DNA from: Thalassospira alkalitolerans
Lineage (GTDB): Bacteria > Pseudomonadota > Alphaproteobacteria > Rhodospirillales > Thalassospiraceae
Length of the DNA: 64,000 bases
Direction: 5' to 3'
Assembly: GCF_002115745.1 (NCBI RefSeq)
Contig: NZ_JFKB01000005.1
Coordinates: 248,001-312,000, forward strand
Numbering within the stretch: position 1 is the stretch's first letter; the number at the start of each line of letters is the position of its first letter. The translations under genes were made by a program, and so were the position numbers. This document shows, one piece after another, positions 43,761 to 53,144 of the stretch. The notes beneath the pieces are model-generated. The model was not told where the DNA came from, did not search any database, and saw only the letters and a list, made by a program, of their open reading frames with translations.

Positions 43761-44969
43761 ATGGCAATGGATGGATCTGTGTTGGCCAAATCGCATATTC
43801 GCAACATGATGGTGATGATTGTAACCGTGCTGTCAGGCGGCGGTATACTTGTCCTTGCATCGCTGAAAACAGCGGCACTGGAACTGACCGTTACCGGCCC
43901 GCAACAGATTATTTTCGATAGCGACGTTTCAGGATGCGACGGGCATCATTTGCCCGATGCGCCCGCGCGCGCCTTTCGCGATGATCAGGGGCGCATGATC
44001 CTGTTTGCACCCAATTTTCAAAACCGCGCCTTTGTCGGATACGGGTTCGACAGTTTGAAACCGGATTGCGACAGCCGTTTCATGGCAGCAGGCAAGGCAC
44101 AGCCTGATTTGCTGGATGATCGTACATGGATCCATGCCGTTTATACCAATGACGGCAAAACCGTTTATGCGCTTGGCAGTGCCAGTTTCATGCCTTATCG
44201 CCACAACATGCCGTGCAAGGGACGAACCCAACGCATTGATTGCTGGATCAACGGGCTTGTGACCCTGAAATCGACCGATAGTGGCAAGACGTTTGATTAT
44301 TTGGGCAAGCCACCGCATCACGCACCGTTTCCGCCGCCCCAACCCTATCGCGATGATCGCAAAATTGCGCCCAGTTATGTAACGGTGACGAACATCATCA
44401 ACTGGCAGAATTACCTTTACGCCATTGTTTGGCGGCGCGAGGAAGAATGGAAAAATTCGCGCAACTGTCTGGTGCGGGCACCGGCCAATGATCCGTCAAG
44501 CTGGCAGGTATGGGATGGCAATGATTTCATCGATGCGGCCCAATTGACCGATGATGGTTGGCAGGTGCACCAAACCGATTGTGCCCGCGTCGGACCAAGG
44601 GGGATTACATCCATCCGGGGGCTGGTGCGTCACGAAGGCAGCAATACCTTTATCGCGATCTATCAGCATCGCCAGCGCAACAAGGACGGCACGGATCGTC
44701 ACGGCATCTTCTATTCCACGTCGAGTGATATGAAAGTCTGGTCTGAACCGTATCTTCTGCTGGCCGAGGACCTGATGCCCGATGCCGGGCCAGGGGACCC
44801 GTTTGCCGCCTATGCCACCATGATTGATGAAGACAGTCAGGATCGGTTGTTTGGCACTGTTGATGATACGGCCAGCCTGGTTTTCGTGCGGTTGATCCCC
44901 AAACGCCATAACGGCGGCTGGCGTGTGCCGCGCCAGCTTGTGCGTTATCGCGTTTCCATTCGGAAATAA
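43761..44969 (+). CDS. predicted secreted or anchored beta-propeller (glycosidase/sialidase-like) protein
   Basis: 402 residues. A basic start and hydrophobic helix at about 13-36 indicate export by Sec or an anchor. The remainder is rich in short beta segments with Trp and Asp turns typical of five- or six-bladed propellers, including an Asp-box-like STDSGKTFDYLG and GIFYSTSSDMKVWSEPYLL. GH43, GH32 or sialidase-type folds have such features, but I cannot identify a catalytic triad. It may trim or bind the glycan made by its neighbours. The ribosome-binding site at ATG 43761 is weak, so the start is uncertain. Confidence 0.6.
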   Translation: MAMDGSVLAKSHIRNMMVMIVTVLSGGGILVLASLKTAALELTVTGPQQIIFDSDVSGCDGHHLPDAPARAFRDDQGRMILFAPNFQNRAFVGYGFDSLKPDCDSRFMAAGKAQPDLLDDRTWIHAVYTNDGKTVYALGSASFMPYRHNMPCKGRTQRIDCWINGLVTLKSTDSGKTFDYLGKPPHHAPFPPPQPYRDDRKIAPSYVTVTNIINWQNYLYAIVWRREEEWKNSRNCLVRAPANDPSSWQVWDGNDFIDAAQLTDDGWQVHQTDCARVGPRGITSIRGLVRHEGSNTFIAIYQHRQRNKDGTDRHGIFYSTSSDMKVWSEPYLLLAEDLMPDAGPGDPFAAYATMIDEDSQDRLFGTVDDTASLVFVRLIPKRHNGGWRVPRQLVRYRVSIRK

Positions 44970-44985
44970 CAAAAGGAACAAGGTC

Positions 44986-45612
44986 ATGGAATTCGACCGC
45001 TTTGATATCGATGGGCCAGTGCTTTTTGTGCCCAATCGTCACCGTGATCCGCGCGGTACCTTTGCCGAAATATTTCGCGAGGACGAATTTCGTGCCGAGA
45101 TCGGTGACGTGACACTGGTGCAGGAAAATCAATCAATCAGCAAACCGATTAACACCATTCGCGGCCTGCATTATCAATCCGAACCCCGGGCACAGGGCAA
45201 GCTTGTGCGTGTAACATCAGGGGCAATTATGGATGTTGCCGTTGATATTCGCCCATATTCGCCAACGTTCGGACAGCATATCAAGATCGAACTTTCGGCT
45301 GAAAACTGGTATCAACTTTGGATTCCGGCGGGATTTGCCCACGGGTTCCGCACCCTGCGCCCCGAGACCGAGGTGATCTATAAGGTATCGGATTATTATA
45401 GCCCGGAACATGATCGCGGAATTGCCTGGAATGACCCTGATCTTTGCATTGATTGGGAATTGTTCGGGCAGCAACCTGTTCTGTCGGCAAAGGATCGTGC
45501 ACAACCGGCATTGGGTAATTTGTTTCCGCTGGAATTGGCGCGTGTCGTGACCGGGCATTCCGCCCTGACACAGCCAATGGTCCGTTACGGCATTTCTGCT
45601 GGTGACAGATAA
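44986..45612 (+). CDS. rmlC: dTDP-4-dehydrorhamnose 3,5-epimerase
   Basis: 208 residues from ATG 44986 (AAAGGAACAAGG upstream); an upstream start at 44923 lies inside the previous gene. Family motifs: HRDPRGTFAEIFREDEF, NTIRGLHYQSEPRAQGKLVRV with the catalytic His, DVAVDIRPYSPTFGQH, WIPAGFAHGFRTL and VIYKVSDYYSPEHDRGIAWNDP. It epimerises dTDP-4-keto-6-deoxyglucose towards dTDP-rhamnose or a related deoxysugar. It is the last gene of the + strand series, and its end overlaps the converging HD-GYP gene by 28 bp. Confidence 0.92.
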   Translation: MEFDRFDIDGPVLFVPNRHRDPRGTFAEIFREDEFRAEIGDVTLVQENQSISKPINTIRGLHYQSEPRAQGKLVRVTSGAIMDVAVDIRPYSPTFGQHIKIELSAENWYQLWIPAGFAHGFRTLRPETEVIYKVSDYYSPEHDRGIAWNDPDLCIDWELFGQQPVLSAKDRAQPALGNLFPLELARVVTGHSALTQPMVRYGISAGDR

Positions 45613-46715
45613 AGCGGGGCCAGTGCGATCAGGGTTTCGTCGGGTTTTTCAAGGATCGAATTGACGTTGTTTTCAAGCGCCTTGCCAAGTGCGTGGACCA
45701 GAACCTTTTCAAGCTTGCCCTTGCGGGCCATCTGCAAAAGGATGGCCAAGGATTGCGCCACCGTAAAGGGTTCTTTATACGACCGGCGTTCAAGCAATGC
45801 CCCCATGATGTCGCAGACCGTCAGGATGCGTGTCAGATCGCGGATTTGATCATGGGCCAATCCATCGGGATAACCGCTGCCGTCAAGGAATTCGTGATGA
45901 TGCAGGATGGCATCCAAAACGTCTTCGGAAAGTCCTTCCTGCTTTGCCAGAAACCGATAGCCCGCGCGGGGATGAGTGCGGACGATATCGAATTCCTCGG
46001 GGGTTAATTTTCCCGGTTTATCAAGGATTTCAGCCGGAATATCGACCTTGCCGATATCATGCAGCAGCCCGGCAATGGTCAGTTTTTCGATATCAACACG
46101 TCGCATGCCTATTGACGAGGCAAACGAACAGGCAAGCCCGGTCACGATCAGAATGTGTTGAAACGTCGTTTGGTGATAGGCGCGCACCGTCGAAAGCCAT
46201 TCATTAACGCCAATGCCGTCGATGGTATTGGCGATTTCTTTGCCCGTCGATGCAACATCGCCAAGATCGACGGGTTGATTGGCGCCAAACCGGGCAAAGG
46301 TATTTTCAAGCGTTTTTGCCGCTGTATTCACAGCCTTTCCGGTGGCGGATGCGGGCATGCCCGAAAGATCGCGCAATTCTTCGATGAGCCGGGCAAGGGC
46401 GGTATCATTAAGCGGCTTGTGGATTGTCTTGCGTGCGCCAAGGGTCCGTGCCTGCAATTCTTCCTGCAAATCGCCCTTGCTGATGGCGAAAATCTGTTTG
46501 CAGTTCGACGGTGCATTTTTGCGAAACGCAGCAAGTTTCGCAATCGTATCGGTATTGTTCAGATCGACATCAATGATGATGCTGTTGGCATCAAGCGGGA
46601 TTTTATCGGCAATTGACGAAACCCTGATGTCAAACCCCAACAGGGATGTCGGCATCAGTTTGGTTTGCGCGTTTTCGCAAACAACGTGCAATATGTTTGT
46701 GCGGTCTGAATTCAA
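45585..46715 (-). CDS. HD-GYP cyclic-di-GMP phosphodiesterase with receiver-like N-terminus
   Basis: 376 residues from TTG 46715; no ATG lies upstream in frame and a later ATG at residue 21 is possible. The first 120 residues look like a response-regulator fold (SIIIDVDLN, ISKGD, HKPLNDTALARLIEEL) but I do not see a full set of phosphorylation residues. The HD-GYP domain has AGLLHDIGKVDIP, a THPRAGYRFL segment, HHHEFLDGSGYPDGL and RILTVCDIMGAL. It breaks down c-di-GMP, fitting control of surface-glycan output. Its 3' end overlaps rmlC. Confidence 0.85.
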   Translation of the reverse strand: MNSDRTNILHVVCENAQTKLMPTSLLGFDIRVSSIADKIPLDANSIIIDVDLNNTDTIAKLAAFRKNAPSNCKQIFAISKGDLQEELQARTLGARKTIHKPLNDTALARLIEELRDLSGMPASATGKAVNTAAKTLENTFARFGANQPVDLGDVASTGKEIANTIDGIGVNEWLSTVRAYHQTTFQHILIVTGLACSFASSIGMRRVDIEKLTIAGLLHDIGKVDIPAEILDKPGKLTPEEFDIVRTHPRAGYRFLAKQEGLSEDVLDAILHHHEFLDGSGYPDGLAHDQIRDLTRILTVCDIMGALLERRSYKEPFTVAQSLAILLQMARKGKLEKVLVHALGKALENNVNSILEKPDETLIALAPLYLSPAEMP

Positions 46716-46810
46716 CGCAATGCCATCACGGTGATTGAATGTTTGTCTGCTTATACGTTCGTCTAATATGAGTAATTTATCAAGTAATTATAACTGTCTA
46801 ATCGCATAAG

Positions 46811-47830
46811 TTACGCGACAAGTGCCGCAATCACCTGTTCTTTGCTTAAGATACCAATCAGTTTTTCCTGACCATCAATCACCGACATTGATCCGTTTGT
46901 CGCAAGGGCGACGGGCAGAATATCTTCAAGGCGCATGTCATCGGCAATCCGGGGCCAGCTTGCATTGATGTTGTCATCGTCTGAAATCGGCTGCATCAAA
47001 GTTCGAGCGCGCAAGACCCGCGACCGGTTCACATCGCGGGTAAATGCCCGAACATAATTATCGGCCGGGTGCATGATAATTTCCTCGGGGCGGCCGGTCT
47101 GGATCAGTTTACCATCCTTTAAGATTGCAATACGGTCGCCAAGCTTTAGGGCTTCGTCCAGATCATGGGTGATGAAAACAATGGTTTTGTGAAGCTCGCC
47201 TTGAAGCTTAACCAATTCATCCTGCATGTCATTGCGGATCAGCGGATCAAGGGCCGAAAATGCCTCGTCCATCAAAAGAACTTCGGGATCGGTGGCCAAT
47301 GCGCGGGCAAGGCCGACACGTTGTTGCATGCCGCCTGAAAGCTGATCGGGGAATTTATCTTCATAACCGCCAAGTCCGACCCGCTCGATCCAGTTGCGCG
47401 CCGCATCTTCACGGGTTTTACGATCCTGTCCCTGAATTTCCAGGCCATAGGCGACATTGTTGATCACGTTGCGATGGGGCAAAAGACCAAACCGCTGAAA
47501 TACCATACCAAGCCGCTTGCGCCGGAACGCATTCAACTCGCTGATGCTCATGGCAAGGATATCGGTGCCGTCAAAAAGAACTTCACCCGATGTTGGATCA
47601 ATCAATCGGTTCAAATGCCGGATCAGGGTCGATTTTCCCGATCCCGAAAGCCCCATAACAACGAATGTTTCCCCGCGTTCAATTGAAAGCGACACATCAT
47701 GCAGCCCGACCGTATGGCCGGTTTTTGCAAGGATTTCATCCTTATCGGCACCGGCCTTTGCCATTTGAAGCGCCGTTTGCGGATCAGGACCAAAGATTTT
47801 GAAAATATTGCGGATTTCGATATAGCTCAT
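46811..47830 (-). CDS. glycine betaine/proline ABC transporter ATPase (second system)
   Basis: 339 residues. The ProV-type N-terminal leader (IRNIFKIFGPDPQTALQMAKAGADKDEIL...GLHDVSLSIERGE) precedes Walker [10 protein letters not shown], the signature [15 protein letters not shown] and Walker [16 protein letters not shown]. The C-terminus holds a short CBS-like region, less complete than in the ATPase at 51101. It powers osmoprotectant import. Its ATG overlaps the stop of the permease upstream by four bases. Confidence 0.9.
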   Translation of the reverse strand: MSYIEIRNIFKIFGPDPQTALQMAKAGADKDEILAKTGHTVGLHDVSLSIERGETFVVMGLSGSGKSTLIRHLNRLIDPTSGEVLFDGTDILAMSISELNAFRRKRLGMVFQRFGLLPHRNVINNVAYGLEIQGQDRKTREDAARNWIERVGLGGYEDKFPDQLSGGMQQRVGLARALATDPEVLLMDEAFSALDPLIRNDMQDELVKLQGELHKTIVFITHDLDEALKLGDRIAILKDGKLIQTGRPEEIIMHPADNYVRAFTRDVNRSRVLRARTLMQPISDDDNINASWPRIADDMRLEDILPVALATNGSMSVIDGQEKLIGILSKEQVIAALVA

Positions 47831-48693
47831 GACTTGTCCTCCGCCAAAGGACTGCGTTGCGATCGCTTGCCATAGGCCTGTCCGATCCGGTCAAATACAA
47901 CGGCCAACAGTACAATCGCAATGCCTGCTTCCATGCCTGCGCCAACGTCAAGGCGTTGAATTCCCATCAAGACCCGCTCGCCCAGCCCGCGCGCACCAAT
48001 CATCGATGCAATCACCACCATCGATATTGACATCATCGTCGTCTGATTGATCCCGGCCATAATGTTTGGAAGCGCCAGCGGGAGCTGAACTTTCCACAAT
48101 ATCTGACGGCGGCTGGCGCCAAAGGACCGGGAAGCCTCCAATACCTCGCGATCGACCAGCCGAATGCCCAGATCCGTCAGACGAATGACCGGTGGGGCAG
48201 CATAAATCACCGTGGCCAGAATGGCAGGAACCTTGCCCAACCCAAACAGCATCAGGGCCGGGATCAAATAGACAAAGCTTGGCATGGTTTGCATGGTATC
48301 AAGGATTGGTAACATCACGGCGCGCAGGCGGTTCGATAGCGCCATGGCAATCCCAACCGGAACGCCAATAATTACTGAAAGCGACGTTGCGACAATCATC
48401 AGGGCCAAGGTTTGCATCGCCTTGTCCCAAAGCCCAAGCGTCCCGATGGCGATCATTGCAATCGCCAGCCCGGCGGCAATTTTCCAACTGCGGCTGGCAT
48501 GAAACCCGATGACGGCAATCGCAATCACCATGATCCACCATGGTGTGCCGCGCAGGATATGTTCCAGCCATACCAGCACGGTTAGCAGGCTGTCGGCAAA
48601 GGCCTCAAACCCGTCGCCATAATTCACCACCAGCCAATCAACAAAGCGATTGACCCACTTGCCCAAAGGGACGTTCAGTTTTTCCGGAAACAT
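47827..48693 (-). CDS. glycine betaine/proline ABC transporter permease (second system)
   Basis: About 288 residues. Six or more membrane helices, with the BPD_transp_1 coupling motif in EASRSFGASRRQILWKVQLPLALPNIMAGINQ. It matches ProW/OpuAB. ATG 48693 gives a natural start; a TTG at 48720 would add nine residues, and neither has a clear ribosome-binding site. Its promoter region contains an 18-base sequence found again upstream of the betaine-binding protein gene at 54176. Confidence 0.88.
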   Translation of the reverse strand: MFPEKLNVPLGKWVNRFVDWLVVNYGDGFEAFADSLLTVLVWLEHILRGTPWWIMVIAIAVIGFHASRSWKIAAGLAIAMIAIGTLGLWDKAMQTLALMIVATSLSVIIGVPVGIAMALSNRLRAVMLPILDTMQTMPSFVYLIPALMLFGLGKVPAILATVIYAAPPVIRLTDLGIRLVDREVLEASRSFGASRRQILWKVQLPLALPNIMAGINQTTMMSISMVVIASMIGARGLGERVLMGIQRLDVGAGMEAGIAIVLLAVVFDRIGQAYGKRSQRSPLAEDKS

Positions 48694-48784
48694 GGCGCGC
48701 GTCTGATCCGTGCTGCTCAAAAAATCAACGAGCGTACAAACCTAGCAAGATCACGTTGCCAGCGCACCCGTAATTCTAACGATG

Positions 48785-48802
48785 GCTGACATCTCCTGAC
48801 AG
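48785..48802 (-). promoter_or_regulatory. 18-bp element shared with 54428-54445
   Basis: GCTGACATCTCCTGACAG here is the exact reverse complement of 54428-54445. It contains TGACA twice, 5 bp apart, and lies 92 bp upstream of the second-system permease start. Its precise match at a second betaine-related promoter makes a common operator plausible. Confidence 0.5.
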
Positions 48803-48824
48803 TTTTGGTGGTTTTTGATGGTAA

Positions 48825-48863
48825 CAAAAAACACCCCGCAAGATTTCTCCCGCGGGGTGTTTG
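48825..48863 (-). terminator. rho-independent terminator after the betaine-binding protein gene
   Basis: ACACCCCGC (48831-48839) and GCGGGGTGT (48852-48860) form the stem; on the minus strand the six T residues follow directly. It separates the first system from the second-system permease, which therefore has its own promoter. Confidence 0.85.
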
Positions 48864-48908
48864 ATATTTGGTGATCAGGTTTTGGCCTGATCGCTGTAAT
48901 CACATGGA

Positions 48909-49925
48909 TTACATGCCAGCTTTACGTGCTTCTTCAAGCCAGCCGTCGAATTTCGCCTGATTTGCCTTGATCCAGGCATCAGCGTGACGGGCGACATCCT
49001 CGGCCGATTTTTCGCCGTCGCGCATGCGAAGGTTCTGCGACGAAATGTCGTTGGCTGAAACCTGCATGATTTCAAACAGTTTGGCCGCTGCCGGGTTTGC
49101 ATCAGTCCATGCCTTGTTGGCGATGATCTGCTGATTGTTAACCTGGAAGCCATAGTTTGAACCATCCGGAAGGGCGGTGTCGGCTTCTTTGTTTTCACCC
49201 GGAAGTGACGAGAACGGAACCTGCAACCAGGTTACATCTTTGCCCGGGACCAGAACGCCCGAAACCCAATAAGGGGTCCAAGTGTAATACAGGACCGATT
49301 CACCGGCTTTGTAACGGGTGATGGTATCGGCGATGATGGCCGAATAAGAACCCTGATTATGGGTTACCGTGTCGCGCAGTTTATAGGCATCAAGGTGATT
49401 TTCGATCACACCTTCACAGCCCCAGCCCGGGTTGCAACCAGCAAGATCGGCTTTGCCGTCGCCGTTGTTGTCGAAAATCTTGGCGATTTCCGGATCGGAA
49501 AGCTGGCTGATATTGGTGATGTTATATTTATCAGCGGTTTTCTTGTCGATCAGGTAACCCTGAAGCGCACCGGCAGAATAAACGCCTTTGCGATACAGTT
49601 TTTCATCACCACCGGCTGCTGTATAGAAATCAGCATGCAGCGGGTTCCAGTGATCGGCAAGGAAGGTTGCATCGCCATTGCCGATGGCAACATGGCCAGC
49701 AGCATATTCGATTTCCTGAATGTCCTTGACGTCATAGCCAAGTTCTTCAAGTGCCTTCATGACCAGAAGGGTCTGGAAGGTTTCTTCGGCGATCGAGCTT
49801 TTAAGCGGCTGGACTTCAACGCCGGCACCCGGCTTCATGTCGTCGGCAAATGCCATGCCGCTCATCAGAAGCGAGCCGGTCAGTGCGATGGCAGCACCGG
49901 TGGAAAGTTTTTTCAGGATCGTCAT
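48909..49925 (-). CDS. glycine betaine/proline-type ABC transporter substrate-binding protein
   Basis: 338 residues. A Sec signal peptide ([25 protein letters not shown]) ends at about residue 27. The mature protein is OpuAC-like: [34 protein letters not shown], then [25 protein letters not shown], and a Trp-rich ligand pocket ([26 protein letters not shown]). It captures betaine or a related quaternary amine in the periplasm for the permease and ATPase just upstream. AGGAGAAGC precedes the ATG; a terminator follows. Confidence 0.92.
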   Translation of the reverse strand: MTILKKLSTGAAIALTGSLLMSGMAFADDMKPGAGVEVQPLKSSIAEETFQTLLVMKALEELGYDVKDIQEIEYAAGHVAIGNGDATFLADHWNPLHADFYTAAGGDEKLYRKGVYSAGALQGYLIDKKTADKYNITNISQLSDPEIAKIFDNNGDGKADLAGCNPGWGCEGVIENHLDAYKLRDTVTHNQGSYSAIIADTITRYKAGESVLYYTWTPYWVSGVLVPGKDVTWLQVPFSSLPGENKEADTALPDGSNYGFQVNNQQIIANKAWTDANPAAAKLFEIMQVSANDISSQNLRMRDGEKSAEDVARHADAWIKANQAKFDGWLEEARKAGM

Positions 49926-49989
49926 TAGCTTCTCCTAGTTTAATGTTAAGGGCAGTTTGCTGCCTTTGTTTTTCAAACCGTGGTGACGG

Positions 49990-51108
49990 TTATTTTTTGC
50001 TCATAAGGGAACGAACAACTGCGGCGGGGCCGCTTTCATACCAGTGGCGTGTGCCTTTGCTGCGCTGGTCCTTGCCCAAGGCCTGGGTCATGCGATCAAG
50101 CACAATCGCCAGAAGAACAATGCCAACGCCGCCAATTGTGGCCAGGCCCATGTCAAGGCGGCCAATGCCGCGCAGAACCATCTGGCCAAGTCCGCCAACG
50201 GCAATCATCGAGGCAATCACCACCATCGAAAGCGCCAGCATCAATGTCTGGTTTACACCGGCCATGATGGTTGGCATCGCAAGTGGCAATTGCACCCGGA
50301 ACAAAAGCTGTTTCGGGCTGGCGCCAAACGAACGTGCGGCTTCAACCAGATCGCTGGGCACCTGACGGATGCCAAGGATGGTCAGGCGGATCAGCGGCGG
50401 CAGGGCAAAGATGATCGTCACTACCACGCCCGGCACATTGCCAATGCCAAACAGCATCACAATCGGCACAAGATAAACAAATGCCGGTGTTGTTTGCATC
50501 GCATCAAGGACCGGGCGGGCGGTCTTGGAAGCCCGTTCATTTCGCGCAAGCCAAATGCCGGTTGGCAGGCCAATAACGACACAGAATATAACGGATGTGA
50601 TCACCAGCGACAGGGTCACCATGGCTTCCGACCATGCGCCGATCAGACCGATAAGGATCATCGAAATGATCGTGCCAATCGCAAGACGACGGCCGGAGAC
50701 CTGCCAGGCAATCAAAGCCATGATTAGAATGACGATGATGGCCGGGGTAGCCTGTAATCCGGTTTCGACCCCGGTCAGGACGGCATCAATTGGCCAGCGA
50801 ATGGCCTGAAACACGTTGCGGAAGTTATCGACAACCCATTCAAGGCCATGATTGACCCAGATATCAAGCGGGATCACCGCATCGTTAAACGGATGGATGA
50901 TATCAAAATGATGTTCCGGGGCCGGGGCGGCATTGGAAAGCCAGTCGCCTGCTGTGTCGGCTGCGGGCGCGCCACCCCATGGATTGGCCGCACCACCGCT
51001 TTGGGCGGCATCGGCGGCACCTGATGTTGCTGCGTCTTTTGCCACATCGGCTGTGCTTGTCGCACCGGCGTCAGTCGCGGCACCCCAAGGATTGCTGTTA
51101 TCAGCCAT
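49990..51108 (-). CDS. glycine betaine/proline ABC transporter permease with unusual N-terminal extension
   Basis: 372 residues from ATG 51108. AAGGAG lies nine bases upstream of it but abuts the alternative ATG at 51117. The first 60 residues are Ala/Gly/Ser-rich and contain NPWG twice (6-9 and 42-45), which is unusual for ProW. Then come about seven membrane helices and the coupling motif [32 protein letters not shown]. It overlaps the ATPase gene by eight bases and is followed 64 bp later by the binding-protein gene, giving the order ATPase-permease-binding protein. Confidence 0.9.
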   Translation of the reverse strand: MADNSNPWGAATDAGATSTADVAKDAATSGAADAAQSGGAANPWGGAPAADTAGDWLSNAAPAPEHHFDIIHPFNDAVIPLDIWVNHGLEWVVDNFRNVFQAIRWPIDAVLTGVETGLQATPAIIVILIMALIAWQVSGRRLAIGTIISMILIGLIGAWSEAMVTLSLVITSVIFCVVIGLPTGIWLARNERASKTARPVLDAMQTTPAFVYLVPIVMLFGIGNVPGVVVTIIFALPPLIRLTILGIRQVPSDLVEAARSFGASPKQLLFRVQLPLAMPTIMAGVNQTLMLALSMVVIASMIAVGGLGQMVLRGIGRLDMGLATIGGVGIVLLAIVLDRMTQALGKDQRSKGTRHWYESGPAAVVRSLMSKK

Positions 51109-52306
51109 TTGCGCCATCTCCTTCGCGGTCGAGTGTCGCCAACAGATTGGCCTTTTTGATCACGCCCATATATTTACCGTCATCGCCGACAACCGGCACG
51201 CCACACGGCGCATGCGCCACGGTGCCGATCAACTCGGAAAGCTGGGTGTCATGGGAAACAGGTTCAATATCGGGCAGGAAGGCGGCGGAGAGTTTGTTGG
51301 CGCCTGATTTGATCGCGGCGTCAAGGCTGTCGACCGAAATGACCCCGTGGAAATCAAGTTTGTCGCCAACGATATAGGCATATTCGCGGTCTTCGTTGCG
51401 CAGACGGTTCAGCGCGGTTTTCAGGCCAACACCTTCGCGTTCGATCACGGTGACCTGACGTTTGGCGGCAATATCCTTGGCGGTCAGGATGGTTGAAACA
51501 TCCACCCCGCGGAAGAAGGATTTGACGTAATCATTGGCCGGGTTGTTCAGGATTTCTTCGGGCGTTCCGACCTGAACGACGATGCCGCCTTCCATGATCG
51601 CAATCCGGTCACCGATGCGCATCGCTTCATCCAGATCGTGCGAGATAAAGATGATGGTACGCTTGTGTTCGCGCTGTAAAACCAGCAATTCATCCTGCAT
51701 TTCGGTCCGGATCAGCGGATCAAGGGCCGAAAACGCTTCGTCCATCAGCATCACGGACGGGTCATTGGCCAATGCACGCGCAAGGCCGACACGCTGTTGC
51801 ATGCCACCTGAAAGTTCATCCGGATAGGAATTTGCCTGGGCTTTTAGTCCGACCTGATCAAGCGCATGTAGCGCGCGTTCCTGGCGTTCTTCTTCGGCAA
51901 CACCGGCCAGTTCAAGGCCAAAGGCGGCATTGTCGACAACGCTGAGATGCGGCATCAGAGCAAAGGACTGGAACACCATCGCCATATCGCGACGGCGTAA
52001 ATTCCGCAGTTCTTCGTCATTCATGGCGGCGATATCGATGCCGTCATACAAAACCTGTCCCGATGTGGGTTCGATCAACCGGTTCAGCAGGCGTACAAGG
52101 GTCGATTTTCCAGAACCCGAAAGCCCCATAACAACGAAAATCTCGCCTTCGCGTACCGTGAAACTGGCGCCACAAACACCGACGGTTTGTCCGGTTTTGT
52201 CAAAAATTTCGGCTTTGTCGATCCCGTCATTGATCATCTGCATTGCCTGATCGGGACGGTCGCCAAAGACTTTGTAAAGGTCCTTTACAATGATTTTATC
52301 TGTCAT
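51101..52306 (-). CDS. glycine betaine/proline ABC transporter ATPase with tandem CBS domains
   Basis: 401 residues. The ProV-type leader [20 protein letters not shown] precedes Walker [27 protein letters not shown] and [14 protein letters not shown]. Two CBS motifs at about 285-395 ([25 protein letters not shown] and [24 protein letters not shown]) form the pair that, in OpuA-type transporters, senses ionic strength and gates transport. It diverges from a MarR regulator gene across a 239-bp control region. Confidence 0.92.
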   Translation of the reverse strand: MTDKIIVKDLYKVFGDRPDQAMQMINDGIDKAEIFDKTGQTVGVCGASFTVREGEIFVVMGLSGSGKSTLVRLLNRLIEPTSGQVLYDGIDIAAMNDEELRNLRRRDMAMVFQSFALMPHLSVVDNAAFGLELAGVAEEERQERALHALDQVGLKAQANSYPDELSGGMQQRVGLARALANDPSVMLMDEAFSALDPLIRTEMQDELLVLQREHKRTIIFISHDLDEAMRIGDRIAIMEGGIVVQVGTPEEILNNPANDYVKSFFRGVDVSTILTAKDIAAKRQVTVIEREGVGLKTALNRLRNEDREYAYIVGDKLDFHGVISVDSLDAAIKSGANKLSAAFLPDIEPVSHDTQLSELIGTVAHAPCGVPVVGDDGKYMGVIKKANLLATLDREGDGANG

Positions 52307-52483
52307 TGGCCCTTGTCATTTGTTGTGTGCGGACAACAAGCGTCTGCGTTTCCGTCAAGGGAAAGCGCGCGGTGTTGTCCATGAAAAATGTCATATCGAG
52401 TCACGGTCTGACCTTTGCGTTGGATCACGCCTGTTTCCTCGATTTCGCCATAATTTGTTGTTGGATAGTTACAGATCAAAACA

Positions 52484-52502
52484 TTTGATGTCAAACTATA
52501 TT
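52484..52502 (+). promoter_or_regulatory. candidate MarR operator overlapping a -10 element
   Basis: TTTGA-TG-TCAAA (52484-52495) is an inverted repeat immediately followed by TATATT (52497-52502), a good -10 for the MarR gene at 52546. Such an overlap suggests autorepression. The core CATTTGATG recurs, inverted, at 54216-54224 upstream of the other betaine-binding gene. Confidence 0.5.
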
Positions 52503-52545
52503 GGCGCTAAGTTGGCCCGATTACAAGTCAGGGAAAAGTATACGC

Positions 52546-53043
52546 ATGGCTGCGGATCAGCAGAAAAGACGGGAATTTCTGGATGTTTTGGTCGCGTTGC
52601 GGCAAATTATCCGCGCAACGGATTTGCATTCAAAACATGTGATGAAGGTTTGTGGTCTTACGGTTCCGCAGCTTGTCGTCTTGCTGGCGATTGAAGAACT
52701 GGGGGCGGTCACCATCCGGGAAGTTTCGCGCCATGTGTCGCTTAGTCAGGCAACCGTGACAACAATTCTGAACCGGCTTGAAGGCCGTGGTTTCATCGAA
52801 CGTGCGCGGAATGCTGATGACAAACGTGTCGTTAATAGCCGTCTGACAGAAAAGGGGCAGGGCGTGTTGACTGATACGCCCCCCTTGATGGATAGCGGCT
52901 TCATGCAACGTTATGAAATGCTCGATCTGACTGAGCGCAACCGCATTCTGGCATCCCTGCAACATGTTGCCCGCCTGATGGATACCGAAGAAGTCGACCC
53001 AAGGCCGCCGACCAAGACGGCGCGTATTTCATTGGATCATTGA
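52546..53043 (+). CDS. MarR-family regulator, probable controller of osmoprotectant uptake
   Basis: 165 residues from ATG 52546 (AGGGAAAAG upstream); a TTG at 52501 is less likely. The winged helix reads AVTIREVSRHVSLSQATVTTILNRLEGRGFIERARNADDKRVVNSRLTEKGQ. MarR proteins of this subtype occur beside compatible-solute genes (EctR-type), and here the gene sits between two betaine uptake sets and diverges from the ATPase gene, which suggests that it represses them. The exact ligand is not known. Confidence 0.85.
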   Translation: MAADQQKRREFLDVLVALRQIIRATDLHSKHVMKVCGLTVPQLVVLLAIEELGAVTIREVSRHVSLSQATVTTILNRLEGRGFIERARNADDKRVVNSRLTEKGQGVLTDTPPLMDSGFMQRYEMLDLTERNRILASLQHVARLMDTEEVDPRPPTKTARISLDH

Positions 53044-53084
53044 TATGATGACTGTTTAAACGGGTGCCAATATCTGAGAGGCAC

Positions 53085-53113
53085 GAAAAAGGGGCAGATC
53101 GAAATCTGCCCCT
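53085..53113 (-). terminator. rho-independent terminator after the betaine-binding protein gene at 53145
   Basis: GGGGCAGAT (53091-53099) pairs with ATCTGCCCC (53104-53112) around CGAA. On the minus strand TTTTT follows. It may also serve the converging MarR gene, less efficiently. Confidence 0.85.
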
Positions 53114-53144
53114 GTAAAAGATATCCTGATTGGTTTCTTGCGGA

